Part shown: piece after piece, positions 52,144 through 61,048 of the stretch
Numbering within the stretch: the first letter of the stretch is position 1
Layout: the number at the start of each line of letters is the position of its first letter
Source: Vibrio crassostreae
Lineage (GTDB): Bacteria > Pseudomonadota > Gammaproteobacteria > Enterobacterales > Vibrionaceae
NCBI RefSeq assembly: GCF_024347415.1
Contig: NZ_AP025477.1
Coordinates: 1,612,001-1,676,000 of the forward strand
Direction of reading: 5' to 3'
Length of the DNA: 64,000 nt
Made by a program: the position numbers and the translations under genes
Notes under the pieces: generated by a model
Databases searched by the model: none
What the model was told of the DNA's origin: nothing
The model's input: the letters and a program-made list of their open reading frames with translations, nothing else

Positions 52144-53010
52144 ATGGAATATCGACATCAATGTCATGTAGGCGACCATGGTGATGCACTGAAGCATCCA
52201 GTATTGAGTGCACTGGTTCAGTCATTAATGCAGCAGCATTCACGCCTCAATGTTATCGACACGCACTCTGGTACAGGGTGTTATGACCTCACTACAGCTC
52301 CAAGTAATCACGCGGGTGAGTTTGCTGAAGGGGTCGGGTACTTGTGGCGAAACAAGGCTTATCTTCCTCCGGCATTTGCTTCATTTATGTCGGTTCTGGA
52401 ATACTACAATCCGAATCAACATATCTCTCTTTATCCGGGTTCTGCGGCCATCACCTATCAACAAGGCCGCAGCCAAGATAGCTTCTATTTTTCAGACATT
52501 CAGCAAGACGAAGCTGACCTATTACAAACTAACATTGAGAAGTTGCAACGCGATCTCGATGTCTCAAGTAAGCTCACCATTACCGCTGGCGATGGGCTCA
52601 AAGCGCTGCCTGATGATGTAGCTAAACACGATAATCATCACTTAATTGTTATCGACCCGCCCTATGAAACCGATTCTGAATACCTTGAAGTAATTGATGC
52701 CTTAGTTAAGGCGTATCAGCAGTCTGATAAGGTATCGGCCCTGATTTGGTATCCGCTTTACACGGATGATAAGAGTTCACTGATTCTGAACCACTGCGTG
52801 ACAGCGGTGAAAGATGGCTTGCTACCAAGTCCGATTAAGTCGGAGCTTCGTCTTCGAGATCCCAAGGGTGATGATCGCCTGATCGGCAGTGGTTTGCTGT
52901 TGTTCAACCCACCACAAGGCATTGCGGGAACGGTCGCAGATACGCTCGATTATTTACACAGCCAACTCGCGACTAATGGTGAAGGCTATTGGCAAATGAG
53001 AAGCTTATAG
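52144..53010 (+). CDS. rlmJ: RlmJ-type 23S rRNA (adenine-N6)-methyltransferase
   Basis: A 288-aa SAM-dependent methyltransferase. The N-terminal MEYRHQCHVGDHGDALKHPV is the RlmJ signature, DTHSGTGCYDL is the SAM-binding motif I, and VIDPPYE is the catalytic motif (DPPY). E. coli RlmJ methylates A2030 of 23S rRNA. It is somewhat divergent (HQCHVGDHGD where E. coli has HSFHAGNHAD), and vibrios may carry another copy, so the exact target is not certain. GAGGCAAGGGA provides the ribosome binding site; monocistronic. Confidence 0.87.
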   Translation: MEYRHQCHVGDHGDALKHPVLSALVQSLMQQHSRLNVIDTHSGTGCYDLTTAPSNHAGEFAEGVGYLWRNKAYLPPAFASFMSVLEYYNPNQHISLYPGSAAITYQQGRSQDSFYFSDIQQDEADLLQTNIEKLQRDLDVSSKLTITAGDGLKALPDDVAKHDNHHLIVIDPPYETDSEYLEVIDALVKAYQQSDKVSALIWYPLYTDDKSSLILNHCVTAVKDGLLPSPIKSELRLRDPKGDDRLIGSGLLLFNPPQGIAGTVADTLDYLHSQLATNGEGYWQMRSL

Positions 53011-53231
53011 ATCTGATTTTTATGGGTTTTATGATGATTTTCTAGACGTCACTCACTAAATCACTGTTATCTATGTGGTTTAAATTGACCAAACGCTAAC
53101 TTTTATCGATTGATTAATTGCAGTGAATCATTTAAAAATAGAATATCAATGCGCACAAGTGCATAATGGCTCATAAGTTAAATAATTACCCCTAATTAAT
53201 ATCAGATTGTGGTTTACCCCCTAAACTGCAT

Positions 53232-53264
53232 AAGGCTCGCACTAGTCATGCGAGCCTTTCTTTT
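53232..53264. terminator. Terminator between rlmJ-like and SRA-HNH genes
   Basis: AAGGCTCGC (53232-53240), loop of 9, GCGAGCCTT (53250-53258), then TCTTTTG. Confidence 0.85.
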
Positions 53265-53279
53265 GCCTGTAGGAAATGT

Positions 53280-54101
53280 TTACAACAATTGCTCTTCAAT
53301 CTTTAGTGCTTTCTCGATGAGTTTCGCATTGAAATCTGCAGCTTCCACTGAGTAGTGCGCTTTACGATGGCAAGTCGGACAGAGTGCAATCACGTTTTCA
53401 GGACAATCTGCACCACCATCCGCCAACCGTGTCAGGTGATGTACTTCTAGGTAAGGACCTGACTTGGTCTCAAAAGGCGAAGGCACTTCACAACCTTCAC
53501 AGATACCATCTGCTCTCTTTTTCGCGTAAAGTTTAATGGCTTCACTACGATATTTTACATGTGTGAGTTGTTCTTTGGTGTCAGTTTTAAGTGGCGTCGA
53601 AGCTAAAGCGATGTCTCGTAATTGCTTTAATGATTTACTTTTAGTTGGCTTAGTAAGGTATGACATTTTTGGAGTTTGAATTGTATCTCCAATACTTTGC
53701 GGGACGATATCTAAATGGAAAACTATCGCATCACGGAGTTGGCCGTTCTTGTCGGGGCGTTGCTCGATGTGATGACAGATGTAGTTACAAACACCGACGA
53801 ATCTAACAAAACCAGTTGAGACAGATTCAAATAAGAGAATCTCTTTGAGGTTGTTTTGGTGCTCAAAGATGGCCAAGTTTCCTTTAACCATTTTCATGTC
53901 ACCTTCTTGCCCTTCTCCTGTATATCGGAAAGTGCCGTCTGCACTAAAACCATCAGAGTAGCCAAACTCTTCGCCCGCATCGCTAGTGAAGATAAATACA
54001 TATGGGTGAGCAGCCGGCGTAGCGATACCACCGTATTGTTGACCTTTGTAATGACCGTGTATCTCTGCACGTCGATTGTAAACCTGTCCTACATTGAACA
54101 A
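53280..54101 (-). CDS. SRA-HNH modification-dependent endonuclease (ScoMcrA-like)
   Basis: A 273-aa protein in two parts. Residues 1-130 resemble the ScoMcrA-type SRA domain: FNVGQVYNRRAEIHGHYKGQ, IFTSDAGEEFGYSDGF, FRYTGEGQEGDMKMVKGNLA, FESVSTGFVRFVG. Such domains bind methylated DNA. Residues about 200-265 are an HNH nuclease: ICEGCEVP, LEVHHLTRLADGGADCPENV, and ALCPTCHRKAH (two CxxC zinc pairs, catalytic His-His). Together they make a type IV restriction-like enzyme that cuts modified DNA, probably of phages. No methyltransferase or second subunit is near. A 23-bp palindrome lies about 60 bp before the start. Recognised modification unknown. Confidence 0.88.
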   Translation of the reverse strand: MFNVGQVYNRRAEIHGHYKGQQYGGIATPAAHPYVFIFTSDAGEEFGYSDGFSADGTFRYTGEGQEGDMKMVKGNLAIFEHQNNLKEILLFESVSTGFVRFVGVCNYICHHIEQRPDKNGQLRDAIVFHLDIVPQSIGDTIQTPKMSYLTKPTKSKSLKQLRDIALASTPLKTDTKEQLTHVKYRSEAIKLYAKKRADGICEGCEVPSPFETKSGPYLEVHHLTRLADGGADCPENVIALCPTCHRKAHYSVEAADFNAKLIEKALKIEEQLL

Positions 54102-54161
54102 TGGAGAGTCCTCATTTATCCGTTTGAATTGGAATTATTATTGATACTTTTGTAGTTTAAA

Positions 54162-54184
54162 TTATATTTAAAGTTTAAATATAA
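54162..54184. promoter_or_regulatory. 23-bp perfect palindrome upstream of the SRA-HNH gene
   Basis: TTATATTTAAA-G-TTTAAATATAA: 11-bp arms around one base. The position, -61 to -83 from the start, fits an operator or promoter element of the nuclease gene. Confidence 0.5.
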
Positions 54185-54260
54185 CAGTGGTTTAAGTGAA
54201 AATATGCAAGTGGATTCTTGGGTGTGGAAAGGTCTCGGCTCGGTCACGTTTCTAGAGAGA

Positions 54261-54286
54261 CAAGCCTGCTGGACTCAGCAGGCTTG
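54261..54286. terminator. Terminator after OYE gene (minus strand)
   Basis: Perfect 11-bp stem CAAGCCTGCTG / CAGCAGGCTTG around GACT, followed on the minus strand by TCTCTCT and on the plus strand by TGTTTGTTT. Confidence 0.75.
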
Positions 54287-54308
54287 GTGTTTGTTTAATG
54301 CTTTATCA

Positions 54309-55397
54309 TTACAAAGCTGGATAATCGGTGTAGCCTTTTTCGTTGCCGCCGAACAAGGTCGCGCCGTCGAGTTCTGATAGTTTGCTGCCGTTTTTTAGGC
54401 GTGACACGAGGTCTGGGTTGGCCACGAATGGGCGACCAAATGCGACAAGATCCGCGTAGCCTTTGCTTAGTACTTCTTCGGCGCGTTGTGGTGTGTAACT
54501 GCCTGCGACGATGATTGTGTTAGAGAATAACTCTCTTAGTTCTACTCGGAAGCTTTCAGGGATAACAGGTGCATCATCCCAATCGGCTTCTGATAGATGC
54601 AGGTAAGCGATATCACGCGCTTGCAGTGCTTTTGAGGCCTCCAAAATTGTTGGCACAATGTCTGGGCAGTTCATGTCTTTGAAGGTGATGAATGGGGCTA
54701 AACGTACGCCCACTTTGTCCGCGCCAATCGCATCAATCACTGCATCAACTACTTCAATTAGAAAGCGAAGTCGGTTCTCACGGCTTCCGCCGTAGTTGTC
54801 GGTACGTTTGTTCGAGTTCGTTCTTAAAAACTGATCAATGAGGTAGCCATTGCCTCCGTGGATCTCGACACCATTAAAGCCTGCTTCAATGGCTTTCTTC
54901 GCTGAATTAGCAAAATCTTGAATGACGCGATCGATGTCTTCTTGGGTCATCTCTCTTGGCTGGATGCAATCCACCATGTTGCCGTTACCATTCTCATTGG
55001 AAATCCATACTTGAGTTTCTATTGGCGCCAAAGCTGACGGTGCAATTGGCAACTTGCCTTTTTGAAAGGTAGGGTGAGACACACGGCCGACATGCCATAA
55101 CTGGCAGAATATTGCGGCACCTTGTTCTTTCGCGGCTGTGGTTACTGATTTCCAACCTTCGATTTGTGCATCGGTATAAACGCCGGGTGTGAATGAGTAG
55201 CCTTGAGAGTCGTCGGATATTTGTGTGGCTTCGGTGATGATTAAACCTGCACTGGCGCGTTGCTGGTAATAGGTTGCCATCATATCGTTTGGCACGTTTC
55301 CAGGTTGACTAGTACGAGCGCGAGTCATGGGTGCCATAACGACACGGTTTTGCAGTTCTAGGCCTTTGAGCTCTGATGTTTCGAATAATTTGTTCAT
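54309..55397 (-). CDS. nemA: Old-yellow-enzyme family NADH:flavin oxidoreductase (NemA-like)
   Basis: A 362-aa FMN-dependent ene-reductase. The N-terminal FMN-binding NRVVMAPMTRARTSQPGNVP, the WHVGRVSHPTFQKG segment, FNGVEIHGGNGYLIDQFLRT with the His-Gly-Gly-Asn substrate motif, and GRPFVANPDLVSRL are typical of NemA/XenB-type enzymes, which reduce alkenes, nitro compounds and N-ethylmaleimide. It is the last gene of the minus-strand cluster SDR-MFS-OYE, probably controlled by the divergent LysR regulator. A detoxification role is likely. Confidence 0.92.
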   Translation of the reverse strand: MNKLFETSELKGLELQNRVVMAPMTRARTSQPGNVPNDMMATYYQQRASAGLIITEATQISDDSQGYSFTPGVYTDAQIEGWKSVTTAAKEQGAAIFCQLWHVGRVSHPTFQKGKLPIAPSALAPIETQVWISNENGNGNMVDCIQPREMTQEDIDRVIQDFANSAKKAIEAGFNGVEIHGGNGYLIDQFLRTNSNKRTDNYGGSRENRLRFLIEVVDAVIDAIGADKVGVRLAPFITFKDMNCPDIVPTILEASKALQARDIAYLHLSEADWDDAPVIPESFRVELRELFSNTIIVAGSYTPQRAEEVLSKGYADLVAFGRPFVANPDLVSRLKNGSKLSELDGATLFGGNEKGYTDYPAL

Positions 55398-55455
55398 GGT
55401 ATCTACCTTGTTTTAATTCAGTGTTTTTAGTTTTGTATTAGGTCTATAAGTCGCG

Positions 55456-56649
55456 TTATTTGCTTTCTGCTGGGCTGAAAATAGAGTTGCTCTGAGGCTT
55501 GTCAGCTCGGTTGGCTTTAGCGATAAGTAGCAAGCCAATGACAGGGACAACAACGGCTGCGAACGGAATCATTCCTGCGCCTAGTTGGCTGTCGAGTACC
55601 ATTCCGCCAAGGAATCCACCAAAGGCATTGGCTAAGTTGAATGCTGAGATATTCGCAGTTGCTGCTAACTCTTGGCCTTCGCCACCGTGGTTCATCACTC
55701 GAAGTTGCATGGCAGGAACGTTCGCAAATGATGCAATACCAAAGACAAATGCAGCTGCAACGAATAGGGTTTTGTTGTCTACCACTAGGCCCACCACAAC
55801 CAATGACACGATCATTGCGACTGCCCAAAACATGGAAGCTTTGCCTAGGTCTTTATCTGAAGAGCGACCACCCAATGTGTTACCTATAATTAAGCCGACA
55901 CCTACTATCACTAAGATCCAAGTGACCGATTCTTGGCCGTAACCCGTGATGTGCATAGCGATAGGTGCTAGGTAGCCGTAGAGCGTCATAAAGCCAGACC
56001 AAGCAAAAGCGGTGATCGCCAAGCTGATAAGCAGCATTGGATTTTTGAACGCCATAAGCTGAGTTTTGATGTCTTTCGCTTCGCTATGACCTGTTGATTT
56101 GATTGACGTTAAGATTGAAATCATCGCAACTGTGCCAAGTGCCGCAACGGTAAAGAAGGTGGTGTGCCAACCGAATTGCAAGCTCACCCATGTACCTGCC
56201 GGAACGCCAAGAACGTTAGCGAGCGTTAAGCCTGCGAACATTTGACCAACGGCGCGACCTGCCATTTTTTCCGATACTAAGTTGGTTGCAACAACCGCTC
56301 CTATGCCATAGAAAGGTCCTTGCACTAAGCCTGCAATTACGCGGCTCGCGAGTAGCAATGGGTAGCTTGGTGCGAGTGCCGACAAGACATTGCCAATAAT
56401 GAACAGCGCCATTAAACCAATCAGCACCATCTTTTTATTAAATCGGGCAAGGTAGATGGTTAAGATCGGGCCGCCGATAACGATAGCTAATGCATACGCA
56501 CTGATTAGATAGCCAGCTTGGCCTTCTGTGATCGAAAGGGAGGTCGCAATTTGTGGAAGAATGCCTGCGATAACAAATTCAGCCGTACCAATCGCAAAAG
56601 CAGCGAGTGTCAGTATCCAAACTTGGAATGGAATCTTTTCTTGTTTCAT
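55456..56649 (-). CDS. MFS transporter, DHA1 (drug efflux) type
   Basis: A 397-aa inner-membrane protein with 12 predicted helices and the DHA1 pattern: AFAIGTAEFVIAGILPQIAT in helix 1, LARFNKKMVLIGLMALF after helix 2, and VIAGLVQGPFYGIGAVVATN (motif C region). Related to YdhP and arabinose-efflux-like proteins of E. coli. The 3' neighbour is an old-yellow enzyme and the 5' neighbour an SDR; the three are in one direction, so the transporter probably exports a related toxic compound. Substrate unknown. Confidence 0.92.
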   Translation of the reverse strand: MKQEKIPFQVWILTLAAFAIGTAEFVIAGILPQIATSLSITEGQAGYLISAYALAIVIGGPILTIYLARFNKKMVLIGLMALFIIGNVLSALAPSYPLLLASRVIAGLVQGPFYGIGAVVATNLVSEKMAGRAVGQMFAGLTLANVLGVPAGTWVSLQFGWHTTFFTVAALGTVAMISILTSIKSTGHSEAKDIKTQLMAFKNPMLLISLAITAFAWSGFMTLYGYLAPIAMHITGYGQESVTWILVIVGVGLIIGNTLGGRSSDKDLGKASMFWAVAMIVSLVVVGLVVDNKTLFVAAAFVFGIASFANVPAMQLRVMNHGGEGQELAATANISAFNLANAFGGFLGGMVLDSQLGAGMIPFAAVVVPVIGLLLIAKANRADKPQSNSIFSPAESK

Positions 56650-56734
56650 GATGAGTTACCTATGTAAATTCTTGTTTGTTAGGACGTTTAGATACACGTC
56701 CTAACGATTGTTCTTTGTGTCTTTGCTAAGTGTT

Positions 56735-57418
56735 TTAGCCGAGCAGTGCACCACCATCGATGTCGATGATTGAGCCAGTCACGTATGGGTTATTAATCAC
56801 GAACAGGTAACCCATCGCGATTTCTGAAGCTTCGCCAACCTTGCCTGCGGGTAAGTTGTTTTTGGCGTTGTCGTACATGGCTGAGCGAGCTGTGTCGTCC
56901 ATGTTTTTGTAGGCTGTTGTCATGGTTAAGCCCGGGCTTACGGCGTTCACTCGAATTGGTGCGAGTTCTTTCGCAAGCACCTTAGTTACGCTTTCAAGTG
57001 CGGCGTTGATGGCGGTTTTTACATAAGTGCCAGCGACAACCTTGCGTGACAACATGCCTGTGGTGAGTGTGATAGAACCGTTGGGTGTCATGTAACGCGC
57101 AGCATGCTTAGCTACGTTTAGGCTGCCCCAAAACTTGGTATCAAATGCCGTTTTTGCATCTTCAAGAGCAACATCTGTCACTTTTCCTGCCGGAGCGGAT
57201 GAGCCCGCTGTCACGACTAAATGATCGAAGGGACCAATGGATTCGAAGTATTCGCAAATCGACTTTTCATTGCTGATATCAACACCTGTGTGTCGACTGG
57301 CAATGTGCACTGTGCTGTTGTCGTTTCTCAATTGCATTGCTAGTGCTTTGCCGATGCCTGATGTGCCACCAATGATGACGAAAGTGCTCTTTTCTTGGTT
57401 CGCTAGTGTGTTGTTCAT
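56735..57418 (-). CDS. SDR-family oxidoreductase (classical short-chain dehydrogenase)
   Basis: A 227-aa cytoplasmic oxidoreductase with the coenzyme motif VIIGGTSGIGKALAMQL and the HLVVTAGSSAPAG segment replacing NNAG. The usual Tyr-xxx-Lys is seen as TYVKTAINAALESVTK: a T-Y-V-K-T form, with Tyr and Lys spaced by one residue rather than three; the expected Y-xxx-K is therefore not clear and activity is uncertain. It is the first gene of the cluster transcribed away from the LysR gene. Confidence 0.85.
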   Translation of the reverse strand: MNNTLANQEKSTFVIIGGTSGIGKALAMQLRNDNSTVHIASRHTGVDISNEKSICEYFESIGPFDHLVVTAGSSAPAGKVTDVALEDAKTAFDTKFWGSLNVAKHAARYMTPNGSITLTTGMLSRKVVAGTYVKTAINAALESVTKVLAKELAPIRVNAVSPGLTMTTAYKNMDDTARSAMYDNAKNNLPAGKVGEASEIAMGYLFVINNPYVTGSIIDIDGGALLG

Positions 57419-57543
57419 GGTCTGAATTCCTGCGTGTTCTGCTGATGGTTGTCATTATATTTGTTCGACTAAATTTGATAATTGGGTAAAATATAAATTC
57501 ATTATTCGGTTTAAATGAACAATAAAGCGAGAGCACGAATAGC

Positions 57544-58467
57544 ATGGATAAGTTTTCAGACATGGCGATGTTCGTCAGTATCGTGAAGCACCAAGGGTTG
57601 GCAGCAGCAGGGCGAGAGCTAGGCTTATCACCTGCGACCATGACGGCAAGACTGCAGGCACTGGAAGAGCGATATGGTGTGAAGCTGTTGAATCGAAGTA
57701 CTCGACATGTGTCTTTGACTGATTCAGGCGAGCTATATCACAAGGCGTGTTTGGAGATATTGGATAACGTTAGCGAAGCCGAAAACCTGATTCAAAATGG
57801 CGTCAAAGAGGTTAAAGGCCCACTAAAGATTGCGGCACCTAAAGACATCGGAAAGCAGTACATCCTTCCTATTCTGTCGGAATTTTGTCAGCAGTATCCA
57901 GACGTTATTCCCTATCTGTATTTGAACGATAACCTATCGAATATCGCCGAATCAGGCATGGACATCGTGATCCGCTACGGCGAATTGGTTGATAGTAGTT
58001 TGATCTCTAGACGCTTATCACCAAGCCGACGCGTGCTGTGCGCTTCACCAGAATATCTCGCCAAACACGGCACGCCGATCAAGCCACAAGATTTGGTTGA
58101 ACATGACTGTTTGGCTATGCTACGCAGTAATGAAGAACTTAAAACATGGCACTTTCAAGATCATGATATGAAGAAGGCTGTGACGGTTGTGCCGAAGCGA
58201 TTTTCAGACGATGGCGAAGTGATTCGATACTGGGCATTGCAAGGAGAAGGAATTGCGTTGAAGTCGGTACTCGATGTGCAAGATGACATCAATAACCAAC
58301 GCCTTGTTACCCTGCTCAACGGCTATATGAAAAACTTCAATACCTCGACCTCTGTATCGAGTGCCGACTTAAATGTGGTGTACATCAGCAAGAAGTATCA
58401 ACCTAAGCGTATTCGGTTGTTTCTTGATTTTCTGTTTGAACGCTTTGGCGATTTGGTTGAAAAGTGA
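57544..58467 (+). CDS. LysR-type transcriptional regulator
   Basis: A 307-aa regulator of the CrgA-like group: HTH in FVSIVKHQGLAAAGRELGLS then PATMTARLQALEERYGVKLL, followed by a LysR substrate-binding domain. It is divergent from the SDR-MFS-OYE genes with a 125-bp intergenic region and is the obvious candidate to control them, activated by a substrate of the oxidoreductases. It ends near the GFA gene at 58587. Confidence 0.92.
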   Translation: MDKFSDMAMFVSIVKHQGLAAAGRELGLSPATMTARLQALEERYGVKLLNRSTRHVSLTDSGELYHKACLEILDNVSEAENLIQNGVKEVKGPLKIAAPKDIGKQYILPILSEFCQQYPDVIPYLYLNDNLSNIAESGMDIVIRYGELVDSSLISRRLSPSRRVLCASPEYLAKHGTPIKPQDLVEHDCLAMLRSNEELKTWHFQDHDMKKAVTVVPKRFSDDGEVIRYWALQGEGIALKSVLDVQDDINNQRLVTLLNGYMKNFNTSTSVSSADLNVVYISKKYQPKRIRLFLDFLFERFGDLVEK

Positions 58468-58586
58468 AGTTAGATTAGCCGAGAAGCAGCGCATGACAGA
58501 TATCTCGAACTCAACACCCGGCTACGGACAGAGGGCATTGAACTGGTTATGATACGACCAACATAAGGATGTGATTGGAGAGAAAA

Positions 58587-58979
58587 ATGAAAGTCGTCGG
58601 AGATACGGTCATCGAACCTTTTCACAAGGCAACCTGCCATTGCGGTGCGGTGGAACTTGAGCTCAGTTTACCTAACGGAATAGAAAAACCGCGTCGATGT
58701 GATTGTTCTATCTGTCGTCGTAAAGGCGCGATAGTCGGCTCTGTCGCGCTTGATGGGATCAAGATCGTGAAAGGTGAGGAGCATCTCAAGCTTTATCAAT
58801 TCAACACCAATACTGCGAAGCATTATTTCTGTTCGAACTGCGGTATTTATACACATCATCAGCGCCGTTCAAGCCCAAATGAATATGGATTTAACATTGG
58901 CTGTTTGGAAGGGGTAAACCCTTTTGATATTGGCGATGTGGTCACCAACGACGGTGTTAATCACCCTGCTGACCGTTAA
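58587..58979 (+). CDS. GFA family (glutathione-dependent formaldehyde-activating-like) protein
   Basis: A 130-aa cytoplasmic zinc protein. The GFA domain shows KATCHCGAVELEL (zinc Cys pair), RRCDCSICRRKGAIVGSV and HYFCSNCGIYTHHQ, all the expected Cys clusters. The family was named from a formaldehyde-glutathione adduct enzyme, but most members have unknown function. The start at 58587 has GGAGA upstream. An OsmC-like gene follows; both may serve against reactive electrophiles. Confidence 0.9.
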   Translation: MKVVGDTVIEPFHKATCHCGAVELELSLPNGIEKPRRCDCSICRRKGAIVGSVALDGIKIVKGEEHLKLYQFNTNTAKHYFCSNCGIYTHHQRRSSPNEYGFNIGCLEGVNPFDIGDVVTNDGVNHPADR

Positions 58980-59007
58980 TTTATTGAGCATTAAAAAGGA
59001 AATGTTT

Positions 59008-59469
59008 ATGTCTGAATATGGTGCGGTCATTCGCTGGCAAAAAGCGGAAGATGAAGCCTTTAGCGACAATCAATACAGCCGTGGCCACACATGGGAATTC
59101 GATGGTGGTGTTACTGTACCTGCTTCGTCTTCTCCTCATGTTGTGCCACTACCGCTGTCGGTTGAAGCGAATGTTGATCCAGAAGAAGCATTTATCGCGG
59201 CACTTTCTAGCTGCCACATGCTGACTTTTTTGGGCATTGCGGCTAAGCAGAAGTACGTGATCGACTCTTATGTGGATGATGCGATTGGTGTGCTTGAGGA
59301 AGATGAGTCAGGTCGTTCATCCGTAACTACAGTGATACTGCGCCCTGAGATTGTGTTTATTGGTAGCAAGGTTCCTACCCGTGCTCAACTCGACAAGCTG
59401 CACCACTTAGCACACAAGAATTGCTTTATCGCTAATTCGGTCAAGACGGAGATAAAGGTAGAGATATGA
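59008..59469 (+). CDS. OsmC/Ohr family peroxiredoxin-like protein
   Basis: A 153-aa protein of the OsmC fold. AFIAALSSCHMLTFLGIAAK includes the conserved Cys of the first site; the second Cys lies in HKNCFIANSVKTEI. Both redox Cys are present, so peroxide reduction with a dithiol is possible. The subgroup is closer to the YhfA/OsmC-like proteins than to Ohr. The ATG at 59008 has AAGGA nine bases upstream; longer readings from 58924 lie inside the GFA gene. Confidence 0.9.
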   Translation: MSEYGAVIRWQKAEDEAFSDNQYSRGHTWEFDGGVTVPASSSPHVVPLPLSVEANVDPEEAFIAALSSCHMLTFLGIAAKQKYVIDSYVDDAIGVLEEDESGRSSVTTVILRPEIVFIGSKVPTRAQLDKLHHLAHKNCFIANSVKTEIKVEI

Positions 59470-59596
59470 GATTAATTTGTATTGTTCAGATTATTTTCTA
59501 AAAGTTTCGTCTTTTTGATTTTGCCATCGTCTTAAGGGTATTCATGCAGTCTAGTTGATTGCAAAAAAGACCGAACAACCTATTGAGGGCTCCTCC

Positions 59597-60829
59597 ATGA
59601 CAGCGTTTAAGAGTACATCTAACTACGGTGAGAATGCGTTTATCAAAAGCAAACCGCAGATGCTACAGAACATTTATAACACCACAGATGTATTCCCATA
59701 CTGGGTTGCCGATATGGATTTTCAGGTAGCGGAACCGATCACTCAAGAGCTTAATCGTTTGGTTGAGCGTGGTGTGTACTCTTATGAGTTTCATGAGCAA
59801 GCGGTGTTTGAGGCCCTTTCTCAATGGTACTCAAAGCGTTATGGTTTGAACCTTTCGGCTGATAAGTTCGTTCAGGTGCCGGGTGTGCTTTCTGGTATCG
59901 CGTTGTTACTGCGTCAGTTTACTAATGAAGGTGATGGTGTGCTTATCCATACGCCGGCGTATCACCAGTTTTCTAACTTGGTGAAAAAGGCTAACCGCAA
60001 GGTCGTGAAGAGTCCCCTTATTAATGATGAGCAAGGTTACCGCATTGATTTCGACGTCATGGAACAACAGATCATCGAACACAAAGTAAAAACGATGATT
60101 TTCTGTAATCCTCACAACCCAACGGGTCGTGTGTGGACGCAGCAAGAAATTGAACAAGTCATTGAGATCGCCAAGCGTCACGATGTGCTGATCATCAGCG
60201 ATGAAATCCACTCAGACATTATCTTCGAAGGTCACGCTTTTACGAGCTTGACCAGCTTTGATTACGATAAAGTCATCTCTTTGATTGGATCTCCGGCGAA
60301 AACCTTCGGCATGCACAGTATCTCAAATGGTTATGTCTATACCAATAATGATGAGCTATTTGAAGCGTTCAAAGCCAATGTAGCGGCGATGTACCTTGAC
60401 CATGGCAACGCGTTCAGCACGTTTGCAACCGTGGCGGCCTTCGAAAAGGGTGAAGAGTGGTTAGATGGTATGTTGGCGTATCTGCAAGACACAGTTAAGT
60501 GGATTACCGAATTTGCAGAGCAGCGAATTCCTCAGTTAAAAGTATTCCAACCGCAAGGCACTTACCAAGTGTGGTTTGATTTTTCTGAGTTAGGTTTCTC
60601 GGAAGAAGAGCTAAAGAACGTGGTGTTTGAGCGGGCTAAAATGGGGTTAACGCCGGGCGGCTGGTTTGGCGCTGAAAGTTATCATTTTATGCGAATGAAC
60701 ATCGCTACTTCGCGTGACAATATTGAGCAATCATTTACTGCGTTGGCCGATGCGATTGATGGCTTTAAGCGAGGCTCTGTGGTGGACTTAAATTGTTGCG
60801 ATAAAGGAAATGCTAAAAGCTGCTGTTAA
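59597..60829 (+). CDS. MalY/PatB-family PLP-dependent C-S lyase
   Basis: A 410-aa fold-type I PLP enzyme. FPYWVADMDFQVAEPI is the MalY/PatB N-terminal signature; FCNPHNPTGRVW binds the cofactor phosphate and the substrate carboxylate, ISDEIHSDIIF holds the PLP-pyridine Asp, and the Lys in LIGSPAKTFGM forms the Schiff base. Homologues are cystathionine beta-lyases and the MalY regulatory lyase. The C-terminal end LNCCDKGNAKSCC is unusually rich in Cys (four in the last 13 residues) and has no role in the family, so it may be a lineage-specific tail. The start at 59597 has GAGGG upstream. Confidence 0.92.
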   Translation: MTAFKSTSNYGENAFIKSKPQMLQNIYNTTDVFPYWVADMDFQVAEPITQELNRLVERGVYSYEFHEQAVFEALSQWYSKRYGLNLSADKFVQVPGVLSGIALLLRQFTNEGDGVLIHTPAYHQFSNLVKKANRKVVKSPLINDEQGYRIDFDVMEQQIIEHKVKTMIFCNPHNPTGRVWTQQEIEQVIEIAKRHDVLIISDEIHSDIIFEGHAFTSLTSFDYDKVISLIGSPAKTFGMHSISNGYVYTNNDELFEAFKANVAAMYLDHGNAFSTFATVAAFEKGEEWLDGMLAYLQDTVKWITEFAEQRIPQLKVFQPQGTYQVWFDFSELGFSEEELKNVVFERAKMGLTPGGWFGAESYHFMRMNIATSRDNIEQSFTALADAIDGFKRGSVVDLNCCDKGNAKSCC

Positions 60830-60903
60830 ATCCAATAGTACACAACAAGCATTAGAATCAGAGCGTGTAACGGCACAGCTTTAAAGTTCGATTAGAATAA
60901 AAT

Positions 60904-60942
60904 AACCGCGAGTCTGCATAGCGCATGACTGGCGGTTTTTTT
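60904..60942 (+). terminator. Intrinsic terminator after PLP lyase gene
   Basis: AACCGC-G-AGTC ... GACT-G-GCGGTT with T run (60904-60942). Confidence 0.85.
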
Positions 60943-61048
60943 GTGTCTGTGTAATTCTACTCATGGTTTTATTGAGTTGTGATTGAAGTGCCGATTTTGC
61001 AAGTCCATAGTGCTTCAATGATTGATAGAGATTGATTGGCAGAGAGTT

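Noticed and set aside
55499..55942. 147-codon plus-strand open frame inside the MFS gene
   Set aside because: Antisense to a clear 12-helix transporter; no independent support.
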